A stretch of 64,000 bases of DNA from the NCBI RefSeq assembly GCF_051900415.1, contig NZ_JBHZGL010000008.1, positions 1-64,000 on the forward strand. The letters are read 5' to 3'. Within the stretch, counting starts at the first letter, position 1, and each line of letters opens with the position of its first letter. Source of the stretch: Frateuria_A sp051900415. Lineage in GTDB: Bacteria > Pseudomonadota > Gammaproteobacteria > Xanthomonadales > Rhodanobacteraceae. The translations under genes and the position numbers were made by a program. The notes beneath the pieces were generated by a model. The model was not told where the DNA came from and searched no databases. It saw only the letters and a list, made by a program, of their open reading frames with translations. Of the stretch, positions 35,024-43,200 are shown piece after piece.

Positions 35024-36781
35024 TTACTTGCAGTCGCAGCCGTAGTCCGGCTCGGGACCGCCGTCGGCGATGAAGCGGTCGATGCGCTTTTCCAGCACCG
35101 GCAACGGCACCGAACCGAGCTGCAACACCGTGTCGTGGAAATGGCGCAGGTCGAACTTGGCGCCCAGCGCGTGCTCGGCCTTGCCGCGCAACTGCCGGAT
35201 CGTCAGGTAGCCCAGCTCGTAAGACAGCGCCTGCCCCGGCCAGCTGATATATCGGTCCACCTCGTTGGCAATCTCGCGCGCCGAAAGCGCAGTGTTCCGG
35301 GTGAGGTAGTCAATGGCCTGGCTCCGCGTCCAGCCCAGGTGGTGGATGCCGGTGTCGACCACCAGCCGGCAAGCGCGCCACATCTGGTAGGTGAGGTAGC
35401 CGAAGCGCTGGTAGGGCGTGTCGTAGATGCCCATCTCGTTGCCCAGGTACTCCGAGTACAGGCCCCAGCCCTCGCCGTAGGCGGAGATGTAGCCCTGCCG
35501 GCGGAACTCGGGCTGGCCTTGCTGCTCGGCGGCCAGCTCCAGCTGCAGCGCGTGGCCGGGATAGGACTCGTGCAGGGTCAGCGCCGGCATGTTGAACAGC
35601 GGGCGCGAGGGCAGGTCGTAGGTATTGACCAGGTAGGCGTCCGCGCCGCCGCGGCCGGAGGTGTAATACGGCGCGATGTCCGCCGGCACCGGCACGATGG
35701 CGAAGCGCGCGCGCGGCAGGTGGCCGAAGAAGCGGCTCATCTGGCCGTCCACTTCCTTGGCCACCCAGGCGGTGCGTTGCAGCAGTTCCTCGGGGGTCCT
35801 GGCGTAGAACTGCGGATCGGTGCGCAGGAAATGGAGGAAGGCGGGGAAGTCGCCCTTGAAGCCGCTCTCCTTCATGGTCTGGAGCATCTGTGCGTGGATC
35901 TTCGCCACCTGCTCCAGGCCGATCTTGTGGATCGCGTCGGGATCCAGGTCCAGCGTCGTGTACTCGCGGATCTGCTGGCGGTAGAACGCCTTGCCGTCCG
36001 GCAGCGCCTCGGCCGCGAGCGTGGTGCGCGAGCGCGGCACGTAGGTCTGGCGGAAGAAGGTCAGCAGCGTGGCGTAGGCCGGGATCACCTCATCGCGGAT
36101 GCGCCGCAGTGCCTCGCCCTGCAGTGCCTGCGCCTGGTCGGCCGGGATCGCGTCGGGCAGGTGCTTGAACGGCTCGTAGAAGCTGCTCGCGGTGGGGTCC
36201 TTGAGCTCGGCCACGGCGGCGATCGACGCATCGCGCCCATCCAGCACCGCGCGCGGCACCGAGAAGCCGCGCTTGAGGCCCAGCCGCATGTTGGCAATCT
36301 GCTGGTCGAAGTAGGCGGGAATCTGCGCCAGGCGGTCGAGGTAGCGGCGGTAGTCGTCGGCGGTGCGCAGGTGATCGGCGTCCAGCTCGTAGCCGATGTC
36401 GCTCCAGAAGGCCGAGTCGCTGTTGAACGGCATCTGCCAGGTCTTGAAGCGCTGGTCGGCCAGCAGGTTGGCGATCTGCGCGTGGTAGATGGCGTAGTTG
36501 ACCTGGTTGGCGGGCGAGAGCTGGCTCGCATCGAGCGCATCGAGCTTCGCCAGCACCTGCTGCCACTGTTCCAGCCGCTGTTGCTGGCTGGCCGCGTCGA
36601 CGTTGTCCAGCCGGCCGTTGTTCGGCTGTGGCTCGCCCGAGGCGCTGATGTCGCCCTGCCCGGTGCGCCAGGCCCATTCGTGGGTGTAGATCGCCTTGAA
36701 GCGGTCGTCCGTGTCGTTGGCGTGCACGGCCGGAGCGAGCAACAGGCCCGCGGCCAGCAGGCCGCCCAGCAGGTGGTTCAT
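35024..36781 (-). CDS. DUF885 exported peptidase-like protein
   Basis: A 585-residue periplasmic protein with signal peptide MNHLLGGLLAAGLLLAPAVHA. The DUF885 family is related to M2/M3-like zinc peptidases: TLHESYPGHALQ provides an HExxxGH site, followed by EGWGLYSEYLGNEMG with a further Glu, and HHLGWTRSQAIDYL. The helical N-terminal part is typical. It ends in a Cys-rich tail (YGCDCK). The peptide substrate is unknown. The 41 bases ahead of the ATG include only a short REP fragment farther upstream; it is transcribed alone. Confidence 0.87.
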   Translation of the reverse strand: MNHLLGGLLAAGLLLAPAVHANDTDDRFKAIYTHEWAWRTGQGDISASGEPQPNNGRLDNVDAASQQQRLEQWQQVLAKLDALDASQLSPANQVNYAIYHAQIANLLADQRFKTWQMPFNSDSAFWSDIGYELDADHLRTADDYRRYLDRLAQIPAYFDQQIANMRLGLKRGFSVPRAVLDGRDASIAAVAELKDPTASSFYEPFKHLPDAIPADQAQALQGEALRRIRDEVIPAYATLLTFFRQTYVPRSRTTLAAEALPDGKAFYRQQIREYTTLDLDPDAIHKIGLEQVAKIHAQMLQTMKESGFKGDFPAFLHFLRTDPQFYARTPEELLQRTAWVAKEVDGQMSRFFGHLPRARFAIVPVPADIAPYYTSGRGGADAYLVNTYDLPSRPLFNMPALTLHESYPGHALQLELAAEQQGQPEFRRQGYISAYGEGWGLYSEYLGNEMGIYDTPYQRFGYLTYQMWRACRLVVDTGIHHLGWTRSQAIDYLTRNTALSAREIANEVDRYISWPGQALSYELGYLTIRQLRGKAEHALGAKFDLRHFHDTVLQLGSVPLPVLEKRIDRFIADGGPEPDYGCDCK

Positions 36782-36843
36782 CGACAGGCTCCTTGCGGGG
36801 GGATGCGCTGATCATCGCAAAGAAGCGCGGGATGTTGGTCGTC

Positions 36844-36861
36844 TGCAGGAGCGCTCCTGCA
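36844..36861. repeat. REP remnant
   Basis: TGCAGGAGCGCTCCTGCA is a perfect palindrome made of the two REP outer ends with the middle deleted. Confidence 0.7.
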
Positions 36862-36872
36862 ACGTATCGTCG

Positions 36873-37574
36873 CTACACGCCGGCGTAGTAGCCGCGCATG
36901 GCGTCCAGGTAGGCGTCGAGGTTGCGCCCCTCGCCCATCGCGAAACGCTCGCCGGTTTCGTCGAACCGGTCGATCCGGTCCGGGCGGAAGTTGCGGAATG
37001 CGCAACGCAGCCGGCACCAGGTGCCCAGCGTCCACTTGCCGCCCCAGAACGCCAGGCACAGCGGTTCAACGTCGCGCGTGCTCGCCTGGCCGGCTTCGTC
37101 GCGGTAGACAAGCCGCAACACCCGTTGCCCCTCGATCGCCGCGTGCAGGCGGTCGATGCGCGCGGCGAAGGCCGTGCTGTATTCGTCGCGCCACACCGGC
37201 GCGTAGATGCGCGTGCGCGCGGCGCGCTCGCGCAGTTCCGGCGGCAGCACCGCCTCGATCTTCATCAGCGCCGCCTGCGCGCCCTCGGCCAGGCGCTCGC
37301 CGGCGAAAGCGCGTACGAAGCGTGTGCCGACCACCAGCGATTCGAGCTCTTCGGCGGTGAACATCAGCGGCGGGATGTCCGCGCCCTTGCGCAGCACGTA
37401 GCCCACGCCCGCCTCGCCTTCGATCGGCACGCCCGAGAGCTGCAGGTCGGCGACGTCGCGATAGACCGTGCGCAGCGACACGCCCAGCGTCTCGGCCAGC
37501 GAACGCGCCTGCAGCGCGGTGCGACGACCGCGCAGGGCGTGGATGATGAGGAACAGGCGATCGGCGCGGCGCAT
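36873..37574 (-). CDS. YafY-type regulator (HTH_11 and WYL domains)
   Basis: A 233-residue transcription factor. The N-terminal winged helix is MRRADRLFLIIHALRGRRTALQARSLAETLGVSLRTVYRDVADLQLSGVPIEGEAGVGYVLRKG. The WYL domain (about 135-233) has VLRLVYRDEAGQASTRDVEPLCLAFWGGKWTLGTWCRLRCAFRNFRPDRI. WYL domains sense small ligands or nucleic acid. The ATG at 37574 is the start of the conserved helix. It lies about 225 bases downstream of the detoxification operon on the same strand and may regulate it, but this is only positional evidence. Confidence 0.88.
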   Translation of the reverse strand: MRRADRLFLIIHALRGRRTALQARSLAETLGVSLRTVYRDVADLQLSGVPIEGEAGVGYVLRKGADIPPLMFTAEELESLVVGTRFVRAFAGERLAEGAQAALMKIEAVLPPELRERAARTRIYAPVWRDEYSTAFAARIDRLHAAIEGQRVLRLVYRDEAGQASTRDVEPLCLAFWGGKWTLGTWCRLRCAFRNFRPDRIDRFDETGERFAMGEGRNLDAYLDAMRGYYAGV

Positions 37575-37629
37575 GCGCGCATGATCGCCGAGGCTTGGCA
37601 TGTGGGCCAGCCTGCCGCGAGGCATCGGG

Positions 37630-37795
37630 GGCTCGCCGCGCCCTGAGCCCCCTCCCCCGGCGCCGCCGGGTGAGAAGGCTGGGAGAGGGGGAGGCCTTTC
37701 GCTGTCGACCTGACGAACAAGCCAAGCAAGAGCCCCCCTTCTCTCCAACCCTCTCCCCCGGCGGCGCCGGGGGAGAGGGAGCAGGAGCGGGGCCC
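37630..37795. repeat. CCCTCTCCCCGGCGCCGCC repeat
   Basis: Inverted blocks CCCCCTCCCCCGGCGCCGCCGG and CCCTCTCCCCCGGCGGCGCCGGGGGAGAGGG flank GAGAAGGCTGGGAGAGGGGG. It has several strong hairpins between the GST and YafY-type genes and probably ends the upstream operon. Confidence 0.75.
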
Positions 37796-37799
37796 GGTG

Positions 37800-38426
37800 C
37801 TAGGCCTGCCGGGCGAGGAACTCGGCATCCTTGGCTTCCGCCCGTTGCATCGCCGGACGCGCGCGCACGCGGTCGATGTATTCGCGCACCGGCGGCGTGT
37901 CGGGCACCAGCTTGAACATCGTGGTCCAGTGCAGCGCGGTGCCCCACAGCACATCGGCGGCAGTGAAGCGCTCGCCGAGCAGCCAGGGCCCGGGCGTGAG
38001 CTGGTTGACGATGGCGTCCAGCACTTCCTGCCAGGTGCCGTAGGGCGAGGTCGCATGCGGCGCCGGATCGCGCTGCATGGAGTGATCGACCAGCGCCGGC
38101 TCGAAGCAGGAACCGTAGAACACCATCCAGCGCAGGTACGGCCCGCGCAGCGGATCACCCATGGCCGGCGCCAGCCCTTTCTCCGGGTAGAGGTCGGCCA
38201 GGTACATCATCACCGCCGGCTGCTCGGTCACCATCGCGTCGGCGTGGCGGATGGCCGGCACCTTGCCCAGCGGGTTGAGCGCCAGGTAATCGGGGTCGCG
38301 CTGCGTGCCGGCCTTGAGATCCAGCAGGTGCAGGTCGTAGTCGACGCCCAGTTCCTCGAACAGGGCCAGCGTGCCGCGCGAGCGCGACTGCGGCGCGTGG
38401 AAGAAGGTGACTTTCGGTGGGTTCAT
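37800..38426 (-). CDS. Glutathione S-transferase family protein
   Basis: A 208-residue cytoplasmic GST. The N-terminal thioredoxin-like domain (1-80) includes KVTFFHAPQSRSRGTLALFEELGVDY, LNPLGKVPAIRH and the cis-Pro, and TEQPAVMMYLADLYP, where Glu contacts glutathione. The C-terminal helical domain has GPWLLGERFTAADVLWGTALHW, the N-capping motif. The catalytic Ser is plausible at PQSRSR. The ATG overlaps the upstream VOC stop (ATGA). It is the last gene of the six-gene operon that begins at 40747. Confidence 0.92.
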   Translation of the reverse strand: MNPPKVTFFHAPQSRSRGTLALFEELGVDYDLHLLDLKAGTQRDPDYLALNPLGKVPAIRHADAMVTEQPAVMMYLADLYPEKGLAPAMGDPLRGPYLRWMVFYGSCFEPALVDHSMQRDPAPHATSPYGTWQEVLDAIVNQLTPGPWLLGERFTAADVLWGTALHWTTMFKLVPDTPPVREYIDRVRARPAMQRAEAKDAEFLARQA

Positions 38427-38812
38427 TGCGTGCTCTCCGGCGGCAGATGGCAGACCGCCTCCAGGTTGTGCCCGTCCGGGCCGGTCACGAACGCTCCGTA
38501 GTAGCCGTCGTGGTATTGCGGGCGCAGTCCGGGTGCACCGTTGTCGCGTCCACCGGCCGCGAGTGCGGCGCGATGGAAGGCGTCGACCTGCGCGCGGTTG
38601 GCGGCGGCGAAGGCGATGTGCAGCGGCGACGGCGCGTGGTCGGCGCGGGTCAGCCAGAGTTCCTGCTCGCCCTTGCGGCCCCGGCCGGCAGCCAGTCCCA
38701 CCGCGTCGGGGAAGCTCTTGACCACCTCGATGCCGAGCGGCTGCAGTGCCTGTTCGTAGAAGCGGCGCGCGTGTTCCAGGTCGGTGACGGGAAGGCCCAG
38801 GTGATCGAACAT
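38423..38812 (-). CDS. VOC-family (glyoxalase/bleomycin-resistance-like) protein
   Basis: A 129-residue metal-dependent fold: MFDHLGLPVTDLEHARRFYEQALQPLGIEVV, then LWLTRADHAPSPLHIAFAAANRAQVDAFHRAALAAGG and GYYGAFVTGPDGHNLEAVCH. His4, His near 60 and Glu near 121 form the usual metal site. Such proteins act on glutathione adducts or aromatic diols. The next gene downstream is a GST and a glutathione-dependent formaldehyde-activating-like gene lies 12 bases upstream, which favours glutathione-linked detoxification. Confidence 0.9.
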   Translation of the reverse strand: MFDHLGLPVTDLEHARRFYEQALQPLGIEVVKSFPDAVGLAAGRGRKGEQELWLTRADHAPSPLHIAFAAANRAQVDAFHRAALAAGGRDNGAPGLRPQYHDGYYGAFVTGPDGHNLEAVCHLPPESTQ

Positions 38813-38824
38813 CGCATGTGCTCC

Positions 38825-39229
38825 CTAGAGGTAAGCGGTCACGGCCGGTGGGTTCATCCAGTTGTCGTGGCGCCCGTCGAAGTAGCGCACCGGCGCTTCG
38901 GCCAGTTCCTGCGGGCTGGCGTCGTCCAGGCAGGCCACGTTGACGCTGACGAAGTCGCCGCCCAGCTCTTCAAGGTGACCGGTGCCGAAGGGCTGCACGC
39001 CGCAATGCCGGCAGAAGCGGTAGTGGATGCTGTGGGTGCCGAACTGGTAGTCGGCCAGCGCCGCTTCGCCCTCCAGCAGGCGGAAGGCGTCCGGCCGGAC
39101 CATCGCACTCCAGCGGCGCGTCTTGCTGCAGATCGAGCAGTTGCAGCGGCCGGTGCCGGCCGAAAGGTCGATGTCGGCGGCGAAGCGCACCGCGCCGCAA
39201 TGGCAACTGCCGTGGTAGGTCCGGTTCAT
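38825..39229 (-). CDS. GFA-family protein (glutathione-dependent formaldehyde-activating-like)
   Basis: A 134-residue zinc protein. The signature is SCHCGAVRF at the start, then GRCNCSICSKTRRW and FCRHCGVQPF: seven conserved cysteines for two zinc ions. Gfa itself catalyses formaldehyde-glutathione conjugation; most family members are uncharacterised. Its ATG overlaps the stop of the NIPSNAP gene. Confidence 0.92.
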   Translation of the reverse strand: MNRTYHGSCHCGAVRFAADIDLSAGTGRCNCSICSKTRRWSAMVRPDAFRLLEGEAALADYQFGTHSIHYRFCRHCGVQPFGTGHLEELGGDFVSVNVACLDDASPQELAEAPVRYFDGRHDNWMNPPAVTAYL

Positions 39230-39966
39230 GCGTGCTCCCGCGGTCGATTGATGGACGATGATGCGCCGCGCAGCAGCGAACGCGGCGTGGGCGCCAGGCG
39301 CAGGGTCTCGGGCACGGCGTCCAGGCGTTGGGTCCAGGCGACGACGACCGGTTCCGCTGTGGCGGCCGCTTCGTACCGGGCCTGCGCGTGGGCGTCGGCG
39401 AACGACGCAAACCAGACGAAAACACTCTCGCCCTCGCGTACCGGCAGGCGTGGAAAGGTGTTGCGCGCCGGCTCGGTGATGAACTGCGCCAGCACGGTCA
39501 CGCCCAGGCGCTCGAGCACCGGTCGCACCTTTGCGTCGAAGCCCCGGGCCAGCGCCGCCAGGTCGACGGACGGCGCCGGGCAGATCGTTGCGGTGAGCAG
39601 GCCGGCCGGCGCGCGTTCGCCCGCCACCGGACGGGACAGGCCCTCCAGCGCGAAGGGCTGCGTGGGCCGCAACAACAGCACGTCGTCCGAATCGAGCATG
39701 GTGGCGTTGGCCGCCTCGCGATGCGTGCGCCAGACCGGGCCGTCGTAGAACGCCGCCAGCGCGGCGGCGCGCGTGGTCATGTCCGGGAAACTGCGCAGCC
39801 AGACGAAGCGCTCCGGGTCGTCGAGGTCGCGGAACTGCCCCGGCAGGCCCATGCCAAGCGCCTCCTGCGATTCGACGAACTCGCGCTCGAACAACGCCAC
39901 CAGGCGTTCGCACTGGCCCGGGCGCAGGGTGTACTGGCGCAGTTCGAACACGGTATGACCGTTCAT
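39226..39966 (-). CDS. NIPSNAP-family protein
   Basis: A 246-residue cytoplasmic protein. Two dimeric alpha-beta barrel modules are visible. The first opens VFELRQYTLRPGQCERLVALFEREF and includes FRDLDDPERFVWLRSFPDM, the NIPSNAP hallmark; the second includes ESVFVWFASFADAHAQARYEAA. Function unknown in bacteria. It is flanked by ATGA overlaps on both sides, which ties it firmly to the operon. Confidence 0.87.
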   Translation of the reverse strand: MNGHTVFELRQYTLRPGQCERLVALFEREFVESQEALGMGLPGQFRDLDDPERFVWLRSFPDMTTRAAALAAFYDGPVWRTHREAANATMLDSDDVLLLRPTQPFALEGLSRPVAGERAPAGLLTATICPAPSVDLAALARGFDAKVRPVLERLGVTVLAQFITEPARNTFPRLPVREGESVFVWFASFADAHAQARYEAAATAEPVVVAWTQRLDAVPETLRLAPTPRSLLRGASSSINRPREHA

Positions 39967-40127
39967 GGCCGCCGTCCGGACAGGGCGGCGACCAGCGCCA
40001 GCAGGGTCATGCGCCACCGCGGTCCCCCGACGGAAGCGGGTGGCAGCCAATGCGGCCCTTCGACCAGGCGGTTGCGCCCGGCCAGGGGGCGGTAGGCGGC
40101 GGTGACGCGGTCGAGGATCGGATGCAT
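39963..40127 (-). CDS. Small hypothetical protein (54 aa) in the detoxification operon
   Basis: A 54-residue protein, MHPILDRVTAAYRPLAGRNR through a C-terminal hydrophobic segment WRMTLLALVAALSGRRP. It is supported as a gene by a strong GAGGAGGAC ribosome binding site and by an ATGA overlap with the following NIPSNAP start; only 11 bases separate it from the upstream gene's stop. It could be a membrane-tethering peptide or a pure translational coupler. No family recognised. Confidence 0.65.
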   Translation of the reverse strand: MHPILDRVTAAYRPLAGRNRLVEGPHWLPPASVGGPRWRMTLLALVAALSGRRP

Positions 40128-40138
40128 GGTCGTCCTCC

Positions 40139-40747
40139 TCACGCGACCGCCGCTTCGCCGACGCACCACGGCGGCAGCTGGGCGTGCTTGAACAGGCGGT
40201 ACCAGTGTTCGCGGTCGCTCGGTCCGTACAGGTCCAGCGCCCGGATCACCTCGCGGGCGAACTCCACGCTGCCCAGGTGGCTGGCGGTGATCGTGCCGCT
40301 GTCGCTTACGGCGAGCACCGAGGCGTCGTACTGCGCGCTGCCCGTGTAGCCGGGTGCCTGGGCGTCGATGTGGCCGGCCCAGTTGCCGGTGTGGCGGCAG
40401 CTCTCGAGCAGGCCCGCGCGGGCCAGCGCCAGCACGCCGCTGTCGATACCGGCGACCACCGCCCCGGCGCCGTGCAGCTGGCGCAGCGCGGCCACCGCCG
40501 AGGCGCCCTCGTTGCGCTGCCACAGGTGCCCGCCGGGCACGATGGCGAGCGCGGCACGCGCGAAGTCCAGCTCGGACAGGCTTAGTTCCGGCTGCACCAT
40601 CAGGCCGCCCATCGAGCGCACCGGCGCGCGGGTGAAGCCCACCGTGGCCACCTGCCAGTCGCCGGGCCGGCGCACCTCGCACAGCGCCAGCGCCGCCTGC
40701 CAATCCGCAAAACCGTCGAATGCCAGGAAATAGACCGTGTCGCGCAT
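40139..40747 (-). CDS. DJ-1/PfpI-family protein lacking the nucleophile Cys
   Basis: A 202-residue class I glutamine-amidotransferase-like fold: TVYFLAFDGFADWQAALALCEVRR, DFARAALAIVPGGHLWQ and GAVVAGIDSGVLALARAGLL. The nucleophile elbow that normally reads ICxG reads IDSG here, with Asp102 in place of Cys, so glyoxalase or deglycase chemistry is unlikely in the usual form. It is the first gene of a six-gene leftward operon. No special promoter is seen in the 254 bases ahead. Confidence 0.85.
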   Translation of the reverse strand: MRDTVYFLAFDGFADWQAALALCEVRRPGDWQVATVGFTRAPVRSMGGLMVQPELSLSELDFARAALAIVPGGHLWQRNEGASAVAALRQLHGAGAVVAGIDSGVLALARAGLLESCRHTGNWAGHIDAQAPGYTGSAQYDASVLAVSDSGTITASHLGSVEFAREVIRALDLYGPSDREHWYRLFKHAQLPPWCVGEAAVA

Positions 40748-41001
40748 CGCATTGCCTCCTTTGCAAGGTGGGCAGGATGCGCCGGGGCTGCTGCCAACGT
40801 GATGTCAGCAGGCGGGCAAACGGAGGAATTCCCCGAAGGGGGGAGGGATGCCCCGGCCAGCGTGGGGACCCCTCCAGCCTCCCCATGCAAGCAGGGGGAG
40901 GAGCCAGGAGCTGTACGCGCTCGCAACGTCCGCTCCATGTTCACGGGTTCGCTTTCCCGCAACCCTCTAGAATGCCCGTTCCTTCCCGCCACGGACCCGA
41001 C
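40748..41001. promoter_or_regulatory. Divergent region upstream of fbp
   Basis: The 254 bases separate the detoxification operon from fbp. They contain a CCCCTCCAGCCTCCCC/GGGGGAGG repeat of the local family (about 40810-40915) and a TAGAAT hexamer at 40968-40973, 29 bases ahead of the fbp ATG, that may be its -10 box. No convincing -35 was seen. Confidence 0.4.
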
Positions 41002-42033
41002 ATGAAGCCTGTCTCGCTGATCCAGTTCCTGATCGAGGAACGCCGCGCCGGCCACATCAACGCCGAGCTTTCGCTGTTGATCGAAGTGGTCACGCGCGCC
41101 TGCAAGCGCATCGCCGTGGCGACCAGCAAGGGCGCGCTGGGCGGCGTGCTGGGCAATGCCGGCAGCCCGGGGTCACTCAGCATGAACGTGCAGGGCGAGG
41201 CGCAGAAGAAGCTGGACGTGATCTCCAACGAGATCCTGCTCGAGGCCAACGCCTGGGGTGGCCACCTGGCCGCCTGCGCCTCGGAGGAGATGGAAGACCC
41301 TCAGCCGATCCCCGACATGTACCCGAAGGGCAACCACCTGCTGCTGTTCGATCCGCTGGACGGCTCGTCCAACATCGACGTGAACATCTCGGTGGGCACG
41401 ATCTTCTCGGTGTTGCGCTGCCCCGAGCACGTGACCGAACCCAAGGTCGAGGACTTCCTGCAGCCGGGCACGCAGCAGCTGGCTGCCGGCTATGTGGTGT
41501 ACGGGCCGGCCACGCTGCTGGTGCTGACCTTCGGCCACGGCACGCACGAGTTCACGCTCGACCGCGAGGTCGGCAGCTTCATGCTCAGCCGCCGCGACAT
41601 CCGCATCCCGGAACAGACCGCCGAATTCGCCATCAACATGTCCAACCAGCGCCACTGGGAGGCGCCGATGCAGCGTTACGTCGGCGAGCTGCTGGCCGGC
41701 AAGGAAGGCCCGCGCGGCAAGGACTTCAACATGCGCTGGGTCGCCTCGATGGTGGCCGACGTGCATCGCATCATCACCCGCGGCGGCGTGTTCTTCTATC
41801 CGCTGGACGCCAAGATCAAGGCCAAGGGCGGCAAGCTGCGCCTGATGTACGAGGCCAACCCGATGGCCTTCATCGTCGAACAGGCCGGCGGCGCGGCCAC
41901 CACCGGTCGCGAGCGCATCCTCGAGATCCAGCCGAGCGGCCTGCACCAGCGGGTGCCGGTGTTCCTGGGCTCGAAGGGCGAAGTCGAGGTGGCCACCCGC
42001 TACCACCGCGAGGCCGACGTCGCCTACGCCTGA
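41002..42033 (+). CDS. fbp: Fructose-1,6-bisphosphatase, class I
   Basis: Gluconeogenic phosphatase, 343 residues. Metal and substrate blocks are LLLFDPLDGSSNIDVNISVGTIFSV (Asp ligands), ACASEEMEDP, NMRWVASMVADVHRIITRGGVFFYP, and KGGKLRLMYEANPMAFIVEQAGGAATTG. The ATG at 41002 gives the conserved start VSLIQFLIEERRAG. It needs magnesium and is the key step from fructose-1,6-bisphosphate to fructose-6-phosphate. Transcribed alone ahead of the patatin gene (97 bases). Confidence 0.97.
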   Translation: MKPVSLIQFLIEERRAGHINAELSLLIEVVTRACKRIAVATSKGALGGVLGNAGSPGSLSMNVQGEAQKKLDVISNEILLEANAWGGHLAACASEEMEDPQPIPDMYPKGNHLLLFDPLDGSSNIDVNISVGTIFSVLRCPEHVTEPKVEDFLQPGTQQLAAGYVVYGPATLLVLTFGHGTHEFTLDREVGSFMLSRRDIRIPEQTAEFAINMSNQRHWEAPMQRYVGELLAGKEGPRGKDFNMRWVASMVADVHRIITRGGVFFYPLDAKIKAKGGKLRLMYEANPMAFIVEQAGGAATTGRERILEIQPSGLHQRVPVFLGSKGEVEVATRYHREADVAYA

Positions 42034-42130
42034 GGGCGGCGGGTAGGCGCCCGTGCGCCTGCCCGGTCCCGCCCCGGTTTTGCCATCGTCCTGCCGCACG
42101 CTTTGCGCTGATCCTCCTTTCGTCCTGACG

Positions 42131-43027
42131 ATGGCCCGACACCTGCGCCTCCTGCTCCTGCTCACTGTCGCCCTGGCCGGCTGCACGCCCGTGCGCAAGC
42201 CGCCGCCAATCACCCCGCCGGCGCCGCGCAAGCTGGTGGTCGGCCTCGCGCTGGGTGGCGGCGCGGTCAAGGGTTTTGCGCACATCGGCGTGATCAAGAT
42301 GCTCGAAGCGAGCGGCATCCACGTGGACGTCGTCGCCGGCACCAGCGCCGGCAGCGTGGTCGGCGCGCTGTATGCCAGCGGGATGGATGCCTTCGCCATG
42401 CAGCAGGCGGCCATATCGCTGGACGAAGCCGCGATCCGCGACGTGCGGCTGTTCAGCGGCGGCCTGGTGCAGGGGAAGAAGCTGCAGGACTACGTCGACA
42501 GCCTCGTCCGCCAGCGCCCGCTCGAACGCCTGAGGCTGCCCTTCGCGGCGGTCGCCACCGAGCTGGAGACTGGCCAGCGCATGGTGTTCCGCCACGGCGA
42601 TACCGGAGCGGCCGTGCGCGCCTCGTGCAGCGTGCCCGGCGTGTTCGAGCCGGTCGCGATCGGCGGCCGGCACTACGTCGACGGCGGCGTGGTCAGCCCG
42701 GTGCCGGTCGATGCCGCGCGCGAACTGGGCGCCGACTTCGTGATCGCGGTGGACATTTCCTCGCGCAGCGACGGCACGCTGCCGGAGGACATGGTCGGCA
42801 TCGTCGGGCGCTCGGTGGTGATCATGGGCCAGCACCTGGGTGCGCAGGAACTGGCGCGCGCCGACGTGGTGATCCGGCCGAAGGTGAACGACATCGGCGC
42901 GACCGACTTCTCGCAGAAGGAGCGGGCGATCATGGAGGGCGAGAAGGCCGCGCTGGCGGCGATGCCGCTGATCCGCGCGCGGCTGGCCGCGGCGCGGCAG
43001 GGGCCAGCCGCGATCGCCGTGCACTGA
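42131..43027 (+). CDS. Patatin-like phospholipase lipoprotein (RssA/NTE type)
   Basis: A 298-residue lipoprotein: signal and lipobox LTVALAGC with Cys18 as the lipidated residue. The patatin domain follows: oxyanion glycine loop GLALGGGAVKGFAHIGV, nucleophile elbow GTSAG with Ser72, and the Asp in the YVDGGVVSPVPVDAAR block, a Ser-Asp dyad. Family members hydrolyse phospholipids or lysophospholipids. It resides in the periplasm-facing membrane. It follows fbp but is probably a separate unit; a REP element follows. Confidence 0.92.
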   Translation: MARHLRLLLLLTVALAGCTPVRKPPPITPPAPRKLVVGLALGGGAVKGFAHIGVIKMLEASGIHVDVVAGTSAGSVVGALYASGMDAFAMQQAAISLDEAAIRDVRLFSGGLVQGKKLQDYVDSLVRQRPLERLRLPFAAVATELETGQRMVFRHGDTGAAVRASCSVPGVFEPVAIGGRHYVDGGVVSPVPVDAARELGADFVIAVDISSRSDGTLPEDMVGIVGRSVVIMGQHLGAQELARADVVIRPKVNDIGATDFSQKERAIMEGEKAALAAMPLIRARLAAARQGPAAIAVH

Positions 43028-43038
43028 TCGCAACCTTT

Positions 43039-43121
43039 GTAGGAGCGCCCTTGGGCGCGACCACCATTGTCACCGTGCCACGACGGCGGCAATCGCGGTC
43101 GCGCCCAAGGGCGCTCCTACA
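43039..43121. repeat. REP element
   Basis: GTAGGAGCGCCCTTGGGCGCGACC and GGTCGCGCCCAAGGGCGCTCCTAC are perfect arms around a 35-base loop, between the patatin and S9 peptidase genes. Confidence 0.92.
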
Positions 43122-43200
43122 CGGCCCGCTGTGACCGGCCGCACTGGAGCGGGTGCCGGTGCGCTGCTAGCGTGGCCCCTTTCCCTCGCGAGAGCGGCCC

